From Rhodosorus marinus (Eukaryota > Rhodophyta > Stylonematophyceae > Stylonematales > Stylonemataceae): a stretch of 64,000 bases of DNA. This document shows, piece by piece, positions 1 through 11,487 of this stretch. The number at the start of each line of letters is the position of its first letter. Within the stretch, counting starts at the first letter, position 1. The stretch lies in assembly GCA_029953675.1 (NCBI GenBank), contig JAMWBK010000009.1:806001-870000 (forward strand), in the 5' to 3' direction. The notes under the pieces were generated by a model. The model saw only the letters and a list, made by a program, of their open reading frames with translations, was not told the DNA's origin and ran no database searches. A program made the position numbers and the translations under genes.

Positions 1-1424
1 GGACCGTGAAGGCTCCACCAACATACCATGTGCAGGAGAGACTGTCGGAGTCTACCGTTACGTTGTTGAGAGCTACATACGGTTCCAGCGCATCAGCCGC
101 TGCTATCAACAGCCTCAGGTTGCGAGGTACGTGTCCATCTCCTCTCCCGCCAGTCACGAGCGGCTCCTCATTCGTACCCAGTTTTTGTTCATCTGGGCGT
201 TTCTCCATTCCAGTCTCAACCAAATACGATAGACACCTGTGAGATCCATCGCTGTAGTCTGTTCTCTCTAGGTCGTATCCACCAAGCGTTCGAGGGCTAC
301 ATTTTATTCGATCATTCCAGGATGCTCCGTATCCCCAATCCTCCATTCCGCCGTTCACTGGATAAACCGTGGATCCCATATCACCCACTTTGTATTCAGA
401 CTCGTAGTCACCTAGTCAAAAAAAAGGCGTCCGTTGAACATTGCGAAAACGCAAAGCGTTCAAGAGCGCGTCTCCACCGCGGGCAGATGCTTACCAGCCT
501 TTCCAGCGTAGTCACGCATCCTATTCGCTAGCTTTACCATCGCGAGGTTGTCTGGCGCCAGCGTACATCGCCGAGACCTACAATGAGCTGTGTCGCCCCA
601 TTCGTACCCGATCACGTTCGCTCCACCGTGGAACGTGATGAGGATCCGGTAAAAATGCGCGAGGAAGAGCTCGTTAATGGTCCTGCCGGCCACGGTTCTC
701 ATGCACAAGTCAGGATCCTGATCGAAGGCAAAATCCCGATTCGGATCTAATTCCTGCTCTCCATCCGATTGACGTTCACCTTCAAGCGGAAAATAGATTC
801 GAATCAGCTTAATACTGAAGGCGTCTCGTTCGGCTATGATGTTAGGTTGGCCTACCCCTCGTTTGCGTCTCGTACCCATAAGCGTTCGTTGTAGGGACGA
901 TCGTGATTACTCGAGTGTCAACAAGACTGGTTATCTTTTCATCTTTCCCATAATTCGATAATAATAGGTCCATAAATTCAACTGCAACCTGCGGACCAAT
1001 TACTTCGTCCCCATGAACTTCACCACTCACAAGCATATGCGGACGGCCGCTGTCCTACAGACGCGCCGCCGAAAAAGACACATGGAGCTCAGCAGAGTAG
1101 CTACAGGAGAATCGAGCAAGACGGCGCTTGCGAGAGCAATCCTACCTTAAGTCTTGTATCCCAATTCGTTATCTCCACAATCCATATCTTACAATCCTCC
1201 TGAAGCCCCTGCTTGTTCGCACACTTCCCAACGGAGGGCAGATCGAATACCTCTTGGGCGCTGTCCAACTTCACCAGCCTCGGATACCGCTTTGCTGCAT
1301 TCTGCAAACTTTCCTGTATTTCACTGTAAGACAAATACTTGTAACCCCTAACCTCTGCCGAACACTTGCTCAATATACACACCAACCACAGACTCAGCAC
1401 GGTGGTCTTCCAAGCAGTTCCCAT
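1..1424 (-). CDS. Secreted M14 zinc carboxypeptidase (CPD/CPE-like), C-terminus off the window
   Basis: Removes C-terminal residues from peptides, probably in the secretory pathway or outside the cell. Four exons fit in phase: 1424-1146, 1054-856, 779-495 and 411 to beyond base 1. The protein starts with a signal peptide (MGTAWKTTVLSLWLVCILS). Exon 2 carries the first zinc motif in GEVHGDEVIGP (HxxE), and exon 3 the Asn-Arg pair in LDPNRDFAFD and the third zinc ligand in HGGANVIGYEWGD. Exon 4 has YPVNGGMEDWGYGASW and the catalytic glutamate in SYLVETGMEKRP. All expected M14 residues are therefore present. The tail ends in TWYVGGAF and stays open to base 1, so more of a C-terminal domain lies outside the window. 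An in-frame ATG at 1466 would add 14 residues; 1424 was chosen because it starts the signal peptide. Family call is firm; substrate unknown. Confidence 0.9.
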
Positions 1425-2446
1425 CTCATAGTTCCCGCCACCAAACCAATTCAAAGCCAAACACAATGCTAGGCAAACAGCTATTCGATCGTAAAGCTCT
1501 TAGACGAGAGCTCTTCCTCCGGGTAAAGGAATGTTTCGTTGTCCTTGTCCTCACGCATGTTCTTCATCCCCTTCAGCCCGATCCAATGACCGCGTCTCGA
1601 TGAGTCACAATCACACCAGTGATTGCCATCAGCGCTTCCCGAAAACCCGCGCGGAGGGCTTCTTTGGGACGGCCTATTCCTATCTTGAAACGTGTGCTGT
1701 TCAGTCGAGGCTGCTCGTGGAACCAGAAGCATTTGGCTCATTGAATGCTCCGAGTTGCGCCTATAAGACCTCACCAAGGGTGCGGAAACTCTGGCTTTCC
1801 TGGTGTATCTCAACATGATACTTCGCTTGTCAGCGGACAGCTTAGCAAACGCGCATTCATTTTGCTTGTAGGAAGAGTTCTCAGCATCGCCCCTCGCTAC
1901 CGGGTCTTGAAGAATCTGGCTCAAAACTCGAGAACAAGTTCGCATCCAGGATCAAACCAAGGTATATCTCGACTTCTTAAAATATTTCTGGCAAACATCA
2001 AACGGTGTTAGCATTGTGATCAGTGCGAACAGTGAGAACGGAGAAGCCCGGGGAATCGTGCTGAGCAAGTCTTTGCGGATGTAACTCGACTTGCGTTATG
2101 AGAAGATGAAGGATTTTGGTTTTTGGCCTCCTCTGATGATCTAGTCTCTCAGTTTCGTAAACCTGTAATTAGATCGGCTAGCGAGTGGGTCTCGCCTTGG
2201 ATTTTTGTCTTAAGATGACTGAAGGAGGACGAGAGCCTTCCAGAATGAAAACTATGCACGAGTCGATTGTACGTTAAGGAGAATCGTGGAAGGTCCTGTG
2301 GTCCGTTGAGGACGAGAAGGGTGGGGTTGGCCGGCTTCTTGGTTTTTTTTTAATTTGTTGAAGGTTGTGATAAAACCTCGTTACCCGAGGGCTAAGAACG
2401 TGATCTCTGCGGGTATTTGTTGTTGAGCGCACCTCGTAACACGACA
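1425..2446. other. Intergenic region with an unassigned 154-codon open frame
   Basis: This gap lies between the divergent starts of the carboxypeptidase and symplekin, so both promoters should be here. A minus-strand open frame at 1945-1481 encodes 154 residues rich in Ser, Arg and Asn with no domain I recognise. A second minus-strand frame in the same DNA reads RFKIGIGRPKEALRAGFREA, which looks slightly protein-like but stops soon after. Neither has clear exon partners. I do not call a gene. Confidence 0.35.
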
Positions 2447-5400
2447 ATGGAAGCAATAGCGCGCGATGGTATGTGTTCTTTTCCTCTCTGTGTACTACTT
2501 ACAGGGGCGAAGACTGAATGATCTCTGTCGATGCAGGACTGCAAACTTGGTTGTCCGGCGTTTACGGCAAGGATGCGACGGTTCAGAAACGGGCTATTCA
2601 ATCCTCCTTATCAAACTTCTGGCCAATCATGGAGTTTTTCCGAACAACGTCAGGATCGAACGTGTAAGTTGGATATCATTACTGCATTGATGATCCTCGA
2701 GTTGCACTCTAAGCGCATTACTTCTCCGGTAAATCCGTTCAGGTACTTGTGGGATTTATGGGGAAAACTGATTTCGGCGATCTCAGATCGAATGTGGTCT
2801 GACAGTAATAGCCTTCGCAAAGTACGTAAGAACCTCAGCCGCGGGACGTCCTCCGTGGTAGAAGCTCAGCGGTACTCCCTCTTTAACGTTTGCTCAGGTA
2901 TCCATCAAGTTCGTTGTTACTGTGATTGTTACATATGCTTCTGATGAGAGTGGACGGCCCGACGTTTTCTCCATCACTAGACTTGCAGGGAATCACCCGT
3001 TCATGAATCGATCTGACTTGGCTAACCAAGCTCAGATCCTTGTCAACAAGCTGTGTTCACCGATGCAAGAAGCAACAAGGTAATAAAATCGAGGACAGAG
3101 ACTGGAATAATCCAAACCGGGGTGGGTGCGGTCTTGGCTCACGAAGTCTTCTCCCGATGCTCGCATTTTTGTTTTCGTCGCTTGTTCAGATCGGACCGCA
3201 GACTTGCTACTCCGATGACAGTAGGACCAGGAGTTCAAGTTGTGATAATCAACTGTCTGGGAGAAATCGGACGTTTATGTCCACAGTATGCATCAACGGT
3301 TGTGCCGATTTTGATGTCCGTCGTTTCCACGCGACCACCCATGACTTACCATGGAATGACTGCCATTCAAAAGCCAAGCATATTGGCGGCTACCAAGGCA
3401 AGCGTGAAATCCATAATTAGGAGTGGTTCACAAGGAAGGTCACTTGGGCGCGGATACATACGTACCGGGGAACTGAGCACTCTGGGACTGAAGAACATGG
3501 TAAGAAGATTCCCTCATGTTTAAACTTTTACATCAGAGCTCGAAGGGCTAACTTAAGAATGAGTTTTGGGCGCATTTTTTGACAGCCGGAGCTCACGCAG
3601 CTTTCGGGTGTGGACGATGAGCAAAGATCTGGACAAAGGAAACGACCTCGTGTCGAGCAGACAAGCTCTATGATGCCAGCAGTGATGACTCCATTCGCAA
3701 CGGCATCGGTCACATTGGAGTTGTTCAAATCGCTCCCAGTGCCGGAAGTAGTCGAGCTCGTGATGCGGAACATGGAAAATCTCCCACCAGTGGTCCCAAT
3801 CACGTCCGCAACTGCAACCGAGGCAGGACCGGCAAGTGTCACACACCACATTGTAGTTCACGCTGAATCATGGACCAGCCGTACGCTGGTCAAGTGCATT
3901 TACAGGTTACTTACAAGTTTTCTTGGAATGTCTATTCGGCAGGCTGCGCCGGCTTCGTCGTCAGTTCGAGACCCTCGGAAGAAGCCTGGCGGTCCATTGA
4001 GAGATCCGCGAAAGGAGCGCCAGGAGCAAGCGAAACAGCCACGCTTGGATCCCCGTAGAGCAAGCGCATCCGTTCAAGATACAAAACCTGCCGATTCGAC
4101 AGCGGCGGAGACGACTGGGGAAGTTCCTGTTGTGGATGACCCGCATGTGGTACGTGAATAACTGAATTTACCTTTTGCAGGAGGTAGAGTAGTATCCTAA
4201 CCATACTTGCGACTATGCTCCGACGCGTGTAATGGCTGTTCAACAGCAAGTTGAAGTGGGGCCGAATGTACCTCCCCCGGTTTCGAAGAAGAGGACGGTG
4301 AGCTCCTCGGGAACTGAAAATGGACCGCTGTCGCCAGAACGAGGCTTAATCGATTATTGTTGCTATGGACGTAGGACGCTCCTCCTGTAGAAGCTTTAAA
4401 ACTAAGCAAAAAGGACGGGACCCGACTGAGAACCTTAATTGCTCTGAGAATACTCCATCAGGAGAGTGAGGCAATGGAATCTGGAGGACTCGAACTGAGA
4501 CTGCTGCTGTTGGCCAGGATTCTGACAAGCACGGGATCGGAAGAGAGCAGTGGATCTGTAGAGGAGGAAGGTCTCCGGCAGCAGTGTCAAGAATTCATCT
4601 GCGAAGACCTTGCCGGTCGGCTTGAGCTGGCCTCGTACTGGCTTTACGCGGAGGCAGCTTCGAATGTGAGTGCACGGTAGTTTGCTTGGGCTGAGAAACC
4701 GCCCCGTACGGTACGAGGTACTGACATCATGCAATTTCTCTGGCCGCAGGTTGAGGGTGCATGCACAGGTACAATCAGCTCCACGTCATATTCCAGAGCA
4801 AAAGGATTCGGTTGCAACTGACTGGTTACGTTCGCTTGTTCGATGCTGATACGCATCGGGGAAAGGCTACAGTCATTCTGGAGATGAGCAGTACCGGAAA
4901 TTGCTTCTGTCCTTCATGGGCAGAGCAATCGAGATGCGGAGTAGCAGTGACCAGTCCCGGGATCCGACGCTGTCCAAGCTGCTCATTGAAGCACCCTCAC
5001 TGCCGGAGGAGGTCATGGACGAGTTGCGCCGCCTGAGCGAAGACCCTTCGAGCTCATCCGTCGGCTTATATCTGCTGGGCGATGTCGTCTTGGAAAGATA
5101 TGGCGACGACCGCGACAGAGCTCTTACGATCTTGCTGGAGTACGCGATTTGCGACGATGAGCTGCTACGGGGTCCTGCCATCCGCCTTCTTACAACGACC
5201 TTGCTTGAGCTCAAGGAAACAGAGGAAGAGACCGAAAGGTATTCCCTTGCTGCCGTCAAGGAGATGGTTGAGAGGAAGTCCGATACTGGCGACCCAAAAA
5301 GTGAAATCGGGCGGGTTCTGCATTTGCTCATGGCTCTCGTTGTCAAGAAGCCTGAATTGCTGGTCAACCTGGCAGGATTCTTTGTGATGTCTTCCACCGT

Positions 5401-6425
5401 TGATCGTGACGTTATCCTCGACCTGCTGGCAGATTCAGCAAAGCAGATCCCCGGAGATTCGGAATCTGTAAACGCATTGATTAGAGGAGACCAAGTCCCC
5501 GAGGCGGGTCCATTCGCGCTGAAGCTGCTCGAAACACTAGCGGCCGATTCAAAACTGGCACTTGTCCTACTTGAACCAGCCAAAGAAAGGTAGAAGTGAA
5601 CTCAGCAAAGTATTCATAATATATGGTTTATCGACAACGTTTTCTGTGAACGCTTCATGTTAGGTTCTCGTCTTCTGGTGACGTCCGATTCATTTTACCT
5701 GTCCTTTCGTTTATGGACAAGGAAACGATCAAGAAATTCCTCCCGAGCTTACTAAGGAGTATGGATAAGGACGTGTTTGCTATGGTCCTGGACGTTACTT
5801 CTGCGAGAAATCCTCCGGTGCGTAGAGCTCATGTTGCAGCGGCCAGCCAGAATGGACATGTCTGTCCTAAATCTCTCTGTTTGCGCTTAGGTGATGCTCC
5901 CTTCCGAGCTTATGTACGAGCTCCATGTAATCGATGGCGTACATGAAGATGCAGTTAAGCAAGCGCTCGAGCAGTGCTTTGCTCGAACAGCTGTTTTCAA
6001 GCAGGAGATTCTCGCAACTGTTTTGCAGAGGATGGTGGAGATGAGTCCATTGCCAAAGCTCTTCTTGTGGACAGTAATTGAAACGGTCACGCATCAACCA
6101 AAGTTGAAGAGTTTCATTTCTCAGAGTATCCTGCGAAGGCTTGTCGAGCGGGAACTGTGGGAAAGTCATATGTTATGGGAGGCGTTCGAGGTGAGAAGCA
6201 CATCGAGGACTATGTTCCATTCTCCCTGTGTTTGACAATTCGGACTCGTTTTTGCAGGCTGCGGCTCCAATATCAGTTCCAGTTCTACTCCAACTCCCCC
6301 CAACTCAACTTCGCGAAGCCCTTACGTCCAGTGACAAACTCCGCGAGAGCCTAACGAGATACACTAGCGAGCTTCGTACTGCTGTTCCTTCGTGGGTTGT
6401 TTCCATCTTGGACAGTTCATCCTAG
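2447..6425 (+). CDS. Symplekin (Pta1-like), mRNA 3'-end processing scaffold
   Basis: Scaffold of the cleavage/polyadenylation machinery in the nucleus. The gene has many small exons. Exon 1 (MEAIARD) joins LQTWLSGVYGKDATVQKRAI, the start of the helical-repeat N-terminus. Later exons include KLISAISDRMWSD, VSIKFVVTVIVTYASDESGR and a basic proline-rich linker with repeated RDPRK motifs (around 3960-4060). The C-terminal symplekin domain is clear: FMDKETIKKFLPSLL, PSELMYELHVIDGVHEDA, VLQRMVEMSPLPKLFLWTVI, LRRLVERELWESHMLWEAFE and VPVLLQLPPTQLREAL. The largest exon is near 4900-5590. The start was chosen because the ATG plus a 19-base exon splices in phase to the conserved N-terminus; the stop is at 6423-6425. 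The middle exon boundaries are approximate. The N-terminal half is weakly conserved in the family, so the call rests mainly on the C-terminus. Confidence 0.88.
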
Positions 6426-7193
6426 CGTCAACCACGATCGCATTGATGAATCTGTTTACTCCTGAAAAAAACAGTCAGACTGGCGAACAGGGTAAAGCCC
6501 AAAGTTGAGACGCCCGTTTCGGAGCTTAGAAAAGTCGGCGATTCGCTTGGGCAACGACGTAGACGAGCAGGGTCAAGCATTTGGGGCAGCCGCGGCCTCC
6601 CAAGCACCGGTGTATCTGTTTTTGCTCATCGAAAAACTGAACATGCTGCAGTCCAGTGCTGTCCGCGCCGCGAGCTTACCGGCTCGTAATGAGAGTAGCA
6701 TTTGTCCCCTAAACATTTAATAGAACTAAGTAAACTTGAGACACTGAATCGAGAAGTACGGCTGCTCGCTAACACAGGCGTGATTTCAGTCCAGACGGAC
6801 CAGAATCACTCGCTGGCCCGCCCTGACAGTGAGTGAACGCTACGAAATATCGACGAGGGCGCCACGGTGCCAGCTATAGACCGTCGTAACTGGCACTACA
6901 GCTATACCCCTATGCAACGCTAGCCCAGACTTTCTATTTGAGGCGAAAAGGGCTGTTGAAACTTGCCGTTAATCCAGCTCTCCCTATTTGGCCAGGGAAT
7001 GGAGCGGTACTCCGTTGCCACTGTCGAGAGAATGACGCGTCTCGTGTGCACAACTGGATTTCGGGCTCGACCCACCCTTCACAGAAAACATGGATCATCC
7101 CCTCTGTGCTAATCCACGATTAGGAGGAACAAAACGTGATATTTTCAACAACTATCCTAGGCGATTGTTCTTATTGACGTTCAGCAGTCTAGG

Positions 7194-7555
7194 GTAGGCA
7201 AGCAGCCCAGTAAAGTTCACGGTTAAGCTAGTCTGGGGGTAGGGGGGCTGCAAGCATTTGTTGCACCGGAGCCTAGAACTGAGCGATGTTCGGGCTCAGA
7301 TCAACCGCAAATTATGGCAGGGGAACGCGGAGATAGCGATAGGCGCTCTGCGAGTGGACCAGTTGGCGAATCCACTGGTCCCTGCTTTTTCTTTCGAACG
7401 TAGCAGGAGCCGGTAAGCGGGGTTAGCGTGAGCTTTTCCCTAGATAGTTGTAGCACTAGTGATACGCTGCAGTAGGCAGCTGCCCAGTAAAGTTTACGAT
7501 TACTTTAGAGGTGCGCTGTGGTAGGAAGCTGCCGTATAAAGGCTACGGGGTTACG
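7194..7555 (+). repeat. Three degenerate copies of a ~37-bp motif
   Basis: Copies start at 7194, 7472 and 7521. The shared core is GTAGG(C/A)A-GC-GCC(C)AGTAAAG followed by a TTAC/TTAAG tail; the first two copies share the exact run CCCAGTAAAGTT. Copies two and three are 49 bp apart. A related but weaker match sits near 46932. Function unknown. Confidence 0.45.
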
Positions 7556-9688
7556 TCAACCTTGTAGCGGTCGGGCTTAAGTAAATCGTCACGGAAATGC
7601 TGAGGTCGTCGAAAAGGATATGAATGAATCGTATTGTGAAACCGGCAATATCTGAACCCAAAGGTGGGGTCATGCGAGATGTGACATTCATGACTGCCTT
7701 GATGGGCCAGGTTCCTCTGAGAATTTCACGTTCCTTGATCTAGTCAGCTTCGCCCTCACCTGAAGAATGGGTATTGGGCATTTATGCCGAGCAACTAGGT
7801 GCACCGGAAGACGACTTCTACGAGGCCCTTCGTATTGTACCAATCGTTGTCATGCGTTTTGGTTTACCCGGTGAGTTCTCTACGAGAGACTACGGAGTCA
7901 CAAGCGTATGACTACTAACTCATCAGCAGATAGAAGCATGTTCAGGGAGCCCTGCCTTTAGCCTCACAAACCTGTGGTTTTTTTTGTTTTCATGAGACTC
8001 CTGAATCATACGTTTTCCGGTCACCTGGGCCTTAACGTGCCGATTTTCTCAGCCTGGACTGCGAGAAGGCTGGATCGCTGGAACGTCACGTAGAAGCAAT
8101 CGCCCAGAGGGCAGTTGCTCAAAAAACCGCATGCTCTATTGTGGGGTATTCGCGGTCATACAATTTCGCGCTCGAATCCCTCAACAAAGAATCGATGTTG
8201 GAGTGTTTGGCGTGCATGAGGCGGTTCCATTGAGAGCCGCAATCTCCATTCAGTCTCAACCATAACCACAGCTAACCGCGGTAGGCGCGAGAGACAAATC
8301 GATATGTGAAAAGCATACAAAGACTAGCCATCGGTAGGATGATGGGATCCAAGTTGCGGCGCCATCGGAAAATGTGTTGCCCCCGTGGACTCTGGAAAAT
8401 TTTCTGGACCCAATATTACTCCAAACGCGTCGGTCGATGATTGGACGTGGAGGCCTTCGCGTTAAAGAACATAGGGTTTTTACAGTCACGATTTTTGTTT
8501 TTCAGTTACACGACGGAACCCTAATTCGATAAGAATCCCGTTAACCGACGTTTCGTTTACCAATTATCATCCAACAACTCTTCTCCTCGGTGAAATTGGT
8601 TCTCACGAGATGCGATGTACGAATTTATTTTGAAAAAAACGAAATACATGGCTTGTCCATAAGGAATGAAATCTACAGGTTTTTCTTCAATAATAACGGA
8701 ACCCTTGAAAGTATCTAGCCTCGGCGCTTCAATGAAAATCTTTCTGGTTGAACCCCTTTCGGCCGTACAGCAGATTCGGGTTGGCAACGAATTGCACTAT
8801 TTTTAAATATCCGATTCTTAACCATCTGTGATTCGTTTAGTAATATGTGTTTAAATAAAAGTTTATATGATGTTGTGTTTTATGTTCTTAAAATATCCTC
8901 TATTCACATGAGCCGCCCTTGCGACCTGAGGCGCCCATAAAACACAGTCCGACCGTGGGAAAAAACGATCGATTCTAGGTTTGCACGAAAGGTTCCGTAA
9001 TTTTGAGCTAAAATCGCAATGCACATTCTTCTGAGAAAAAATAAGTAGGAACATCCGTTCCTACTTTTTTGTTAATAAGTGAAGCCGCAGTCGAATGATT
9101 CACCGAAGAGATGAGCGGTTCACCTCTGTCAGCGGTGAGGACCAACTTATGCACTCTTTAGGCAAAAACTTGGCAATTTCTGGGTTTCAACAGATTTCCA
9201 GTCGATTTTGAATAACATATGGCTACATATGGCTACCTTTAGACAAGCCTGCCCCAAAAATATATCGTAAGCGCATGCAAATTTTGATGTAGTGAACAGA
9301 TATTTATCCAATGATTCCGCGAGTAGTTCCTGTATTAACCAATCATAATAATGGGCTTATCTCATATTAGTTTTTTCTTTTGTCTTTTTGTCGGCCGCTG
9401 CCGTTAATGTGGCTTGAATGCTGGGGAATCTATACAAGCTGAAAATTTGTATAGTTATTCATACACCAGACTTACAGAGCTTAAAACACCCCTGATAAAA
9501 TCGTCGACCTGTCTCCGATATTTTCTTGGAAGGAGCGTGACGCATACCTGCCCCTGTCGACGAAATGCCTTCAGGCGAGACTTTTCGGAGGCTATTTCTC
9601 CAGTTAGGTCCTGCTTGAGCACCCCCCCCTCCTTCGAGTAGTTGATCAACGGGTCAACTCTCACAAATTTCTTTTTGGTAGCGCACCA

Positions 9689-9707
9689 CCCCACCCCACC
9701 CCCACCC
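9689..9707 (-). promoter_or_regulatory. Four-tract G-quadruplex motif
   Basis: On the minus strand the sequence is four runs of 3-5 G separated by single-base loops. This is the tightest form of the canonical G4 motif. It lies in the gene-poor region about 640 bp upstream of the cyclin start. The motif is visible directly; formation and function are inferred. Confidence 0.55.
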
Positions 9708-10344
9708 TAAGTTTCAGGAAATTGACATTTCAGACACCGTGGAGCCTCCTCAAAAAAATATAAAAACTTCACAATATCCAACAAAGAAATAGACGAACTC
9801 TTTTCATCATTAATTTTATTTTGCTAACACTCCAATTCCGCCCCATTAGAAAAGAGACGCTCTCCGCGACAAACAAACCAAACCAACAAAAAAAAGAGGA
9901 ACCGATTCGCCATCCAATCGTGAGCCCATCCTTTATTGATTGAAGGATTGGATACGAAAAGTAAATATCGTGAAATAATTGTTAGGGTTTTGTCTGGATG
10001 GTTGGGATTGGGATTTTCATCGAAAGCCCTGATTTTTTCGTTTCATCATGGCCAATAGAGTAGATTTTTTTGTCGATGGCGTTGGGTCATTGATAGCCGG
10101 ATTGGTGTGTCAATTTTTCTTCGTCTAATCCTTTTTATGTTTTAGAGGGTTTTCGGATGCCATCGAGGATGAAGTTTCTTATGAATTTTTGGGACCGAAG
10201 GTTGGATTCAATGCAAAGTAGGAGGTTTTTGTTAGGCTTAATAGGTTAGCAGTGAGGCGTGCGTGAGTGGGGGTGGGTTAGGAGCTGGAGGGTTGAGGTT
10301 GAAGGGGCCGAACAAGCGGGACAGAAGGCTGGAGCTATGAGTGG

Positions 10345-11067
10345 GTGGCATTGGTCGTAGGTTCTCACCTGATAGAAAAGATGTGTGTTGTGGAAATGGA
10401 GGATGTGCGCGGCGTAAGCTTGCACGAGCTTGAGGATTTTGAGTCCGTGCTGACGGCCGGTGTGCTCGCATGGGTGAGAAAATCCGAGAGGAGACCGAGG
10501 TTGAGGGTTTTCTCTTCAGAGTGCCATGGAAAGCGCCTACCCCCAATCAAGTTGGAGGATTACGTGGCGAGAATTATGAAGTATTCAAACTGCTCTCCTG
10601 TATGCTTCTCGGTTGCCATCGCCCTCATGAGGAGATTAGCATCGAAGTTCGATGAAATGATACCGATCAACCTCAACGTGCACCGGCTCTTGCTCGCCTG
10701 TGTCGTCCTTGCCATTAAGATGATGGAGGACCGCCACTTCGATAACCTGCATTTCTCCAAGGTCGGAGGTCTGGGTCTTGTCGAACTCAACATTCTCGAA
10801 ATGGATTTGTTGAAGAGGCTCAATTTCGACTTGAGGATGGACCCGGAAGAGCTGCAGGAGGCGGAAGCCTTCTTGCTCAGTGAGGTGATGTCCTGTAATG
10901 TCAATCTTGGCACCAGGGAGAGAGCGGTTCTCCGCAATTATGGCCTTGTTGGAAAAGATGAGTTTCATAGGAAGAGACCTGTTAGCCCGTCAATGGAGAG
11001 AGAGGCAACAAGTAAGGTCGGCGCCGACGAAGCATTTCCCGACGCTGTTCGTGTGTTTGTGCACTGA
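10345..11067 (+). CDS. P/U-type cyclin (Pho80-like)
   Basis: Intronless frame of 240 codons. The cyclin box runs from about residue 70 to 165: LPPIKLEDYVARIMKYSNCS, then VAIALMRRLASK, INLNVHRLLLACVVLAIKMM, RHFDNLHFSKVGGL and LNILEMDLLKRLNFDLRM. This order is characteristic of the Pho80/CYCP (plant U-type) family, which binds a Pho85-like or CDKA-type kinase and links phosphate or nutrient state to the cell cycle. The family usually has 200-240 residues, so this is full length. Start is uncertain: the ATGs at 10345, 10381 and 10396 are all in frame before the conserved part. The C-terminal 55 residues are not conserved. The upstream neighbour is the gene-poor region; SHMT converges from the other side. 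Confidence 0.87.
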   Translation: MALVVGSHLIEKMCVVEMEDVRGVSLHELEDFESVLTAGVLAWVRKSERRPRLRVFSSECHGKRLPPIKLEDYVARIMKYSNCSPVCFSVAIALMRRLASKFDEMIPINLNVHRLLLACVVLAIKMMEDRHFDNLHFSKVGGLGLVELNILEMDLLKRLNFDLRMDPEELQEAEAFLLSEVMSCNVNLGTRERAVLRNYGLVGKDEFHRKRPVSPSMEREATSKVGADEAFPDAVRVFVH

Positions 11068-11487
11068 ACCTCTGAACTGGAAGAAGGCATGAAGCCCACT
11101 TGAGTGTGACAGAGAGCTCTATCCGTTTTCGAAAGGATTTAGACATGACCCCAGTTTGGGTTTCCTGTGAGCATGCTCTCGCGTGCACTTGTACAATCAC
11201 CTGTAATTTTCATTTTGGTTCTAACTCGTAGTTTTTTTGCAGCTCCTTGAACTAACAACTAATTAAAACAAGACGTGTTTAGTCAAAAATCTTGAGCGTA
11301 TTATTGAGCTCGCTGCCAAGAATCGAGTCCCAACACGTTATCCCCTTACATACACTGGCCAAAAAGCAAGTTTACAACTATGACATGCCACCAATCTACT
11401 GGCGAAGATCATGCCTATCAAGATCTACAGTTAAGAACGCAGAATCTCACAGCGAGACTCAAACAGCCGGAACCCTAGTTTACTACT

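Larger units (their letters stand above)
6426..10344. other. Gene-poor 3.9-kb stretch between symplekin and cyclin
   Basis: I see no conserved gene here. The first 2 kb (6426-8250) have few open frames and contain the degenerate repeats listed at 7194. AT-rich DNA follows. Two minus-strand frames, 8787-8557 and 8489-8256 (76 and 77 codons), look mildly protein-like, including FIEAPRLDTFKGSVIIEEKP, but match nothing I know and could be relics of a mobile element. The last 700 bases before 10345 carry TAGGGTTT-like motifs, for example near 9983, and are probably the cyclin promoter. Confidence 0.5.

Noticed and set aside
2130-2222. Possible C/D-box snoRNA (TGATGA at about 2133 and CTGA at about 2219)
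   Set aside because: Short motifs with no terminal stem and no visible guide complementarity; expected by chance.
4873-5583. 236-codon minus-strand frame rich in serine
   Set aside because: It is the antisense shadow of the largest symplekin exon; the plus strand matches the symplekin C-terminus.
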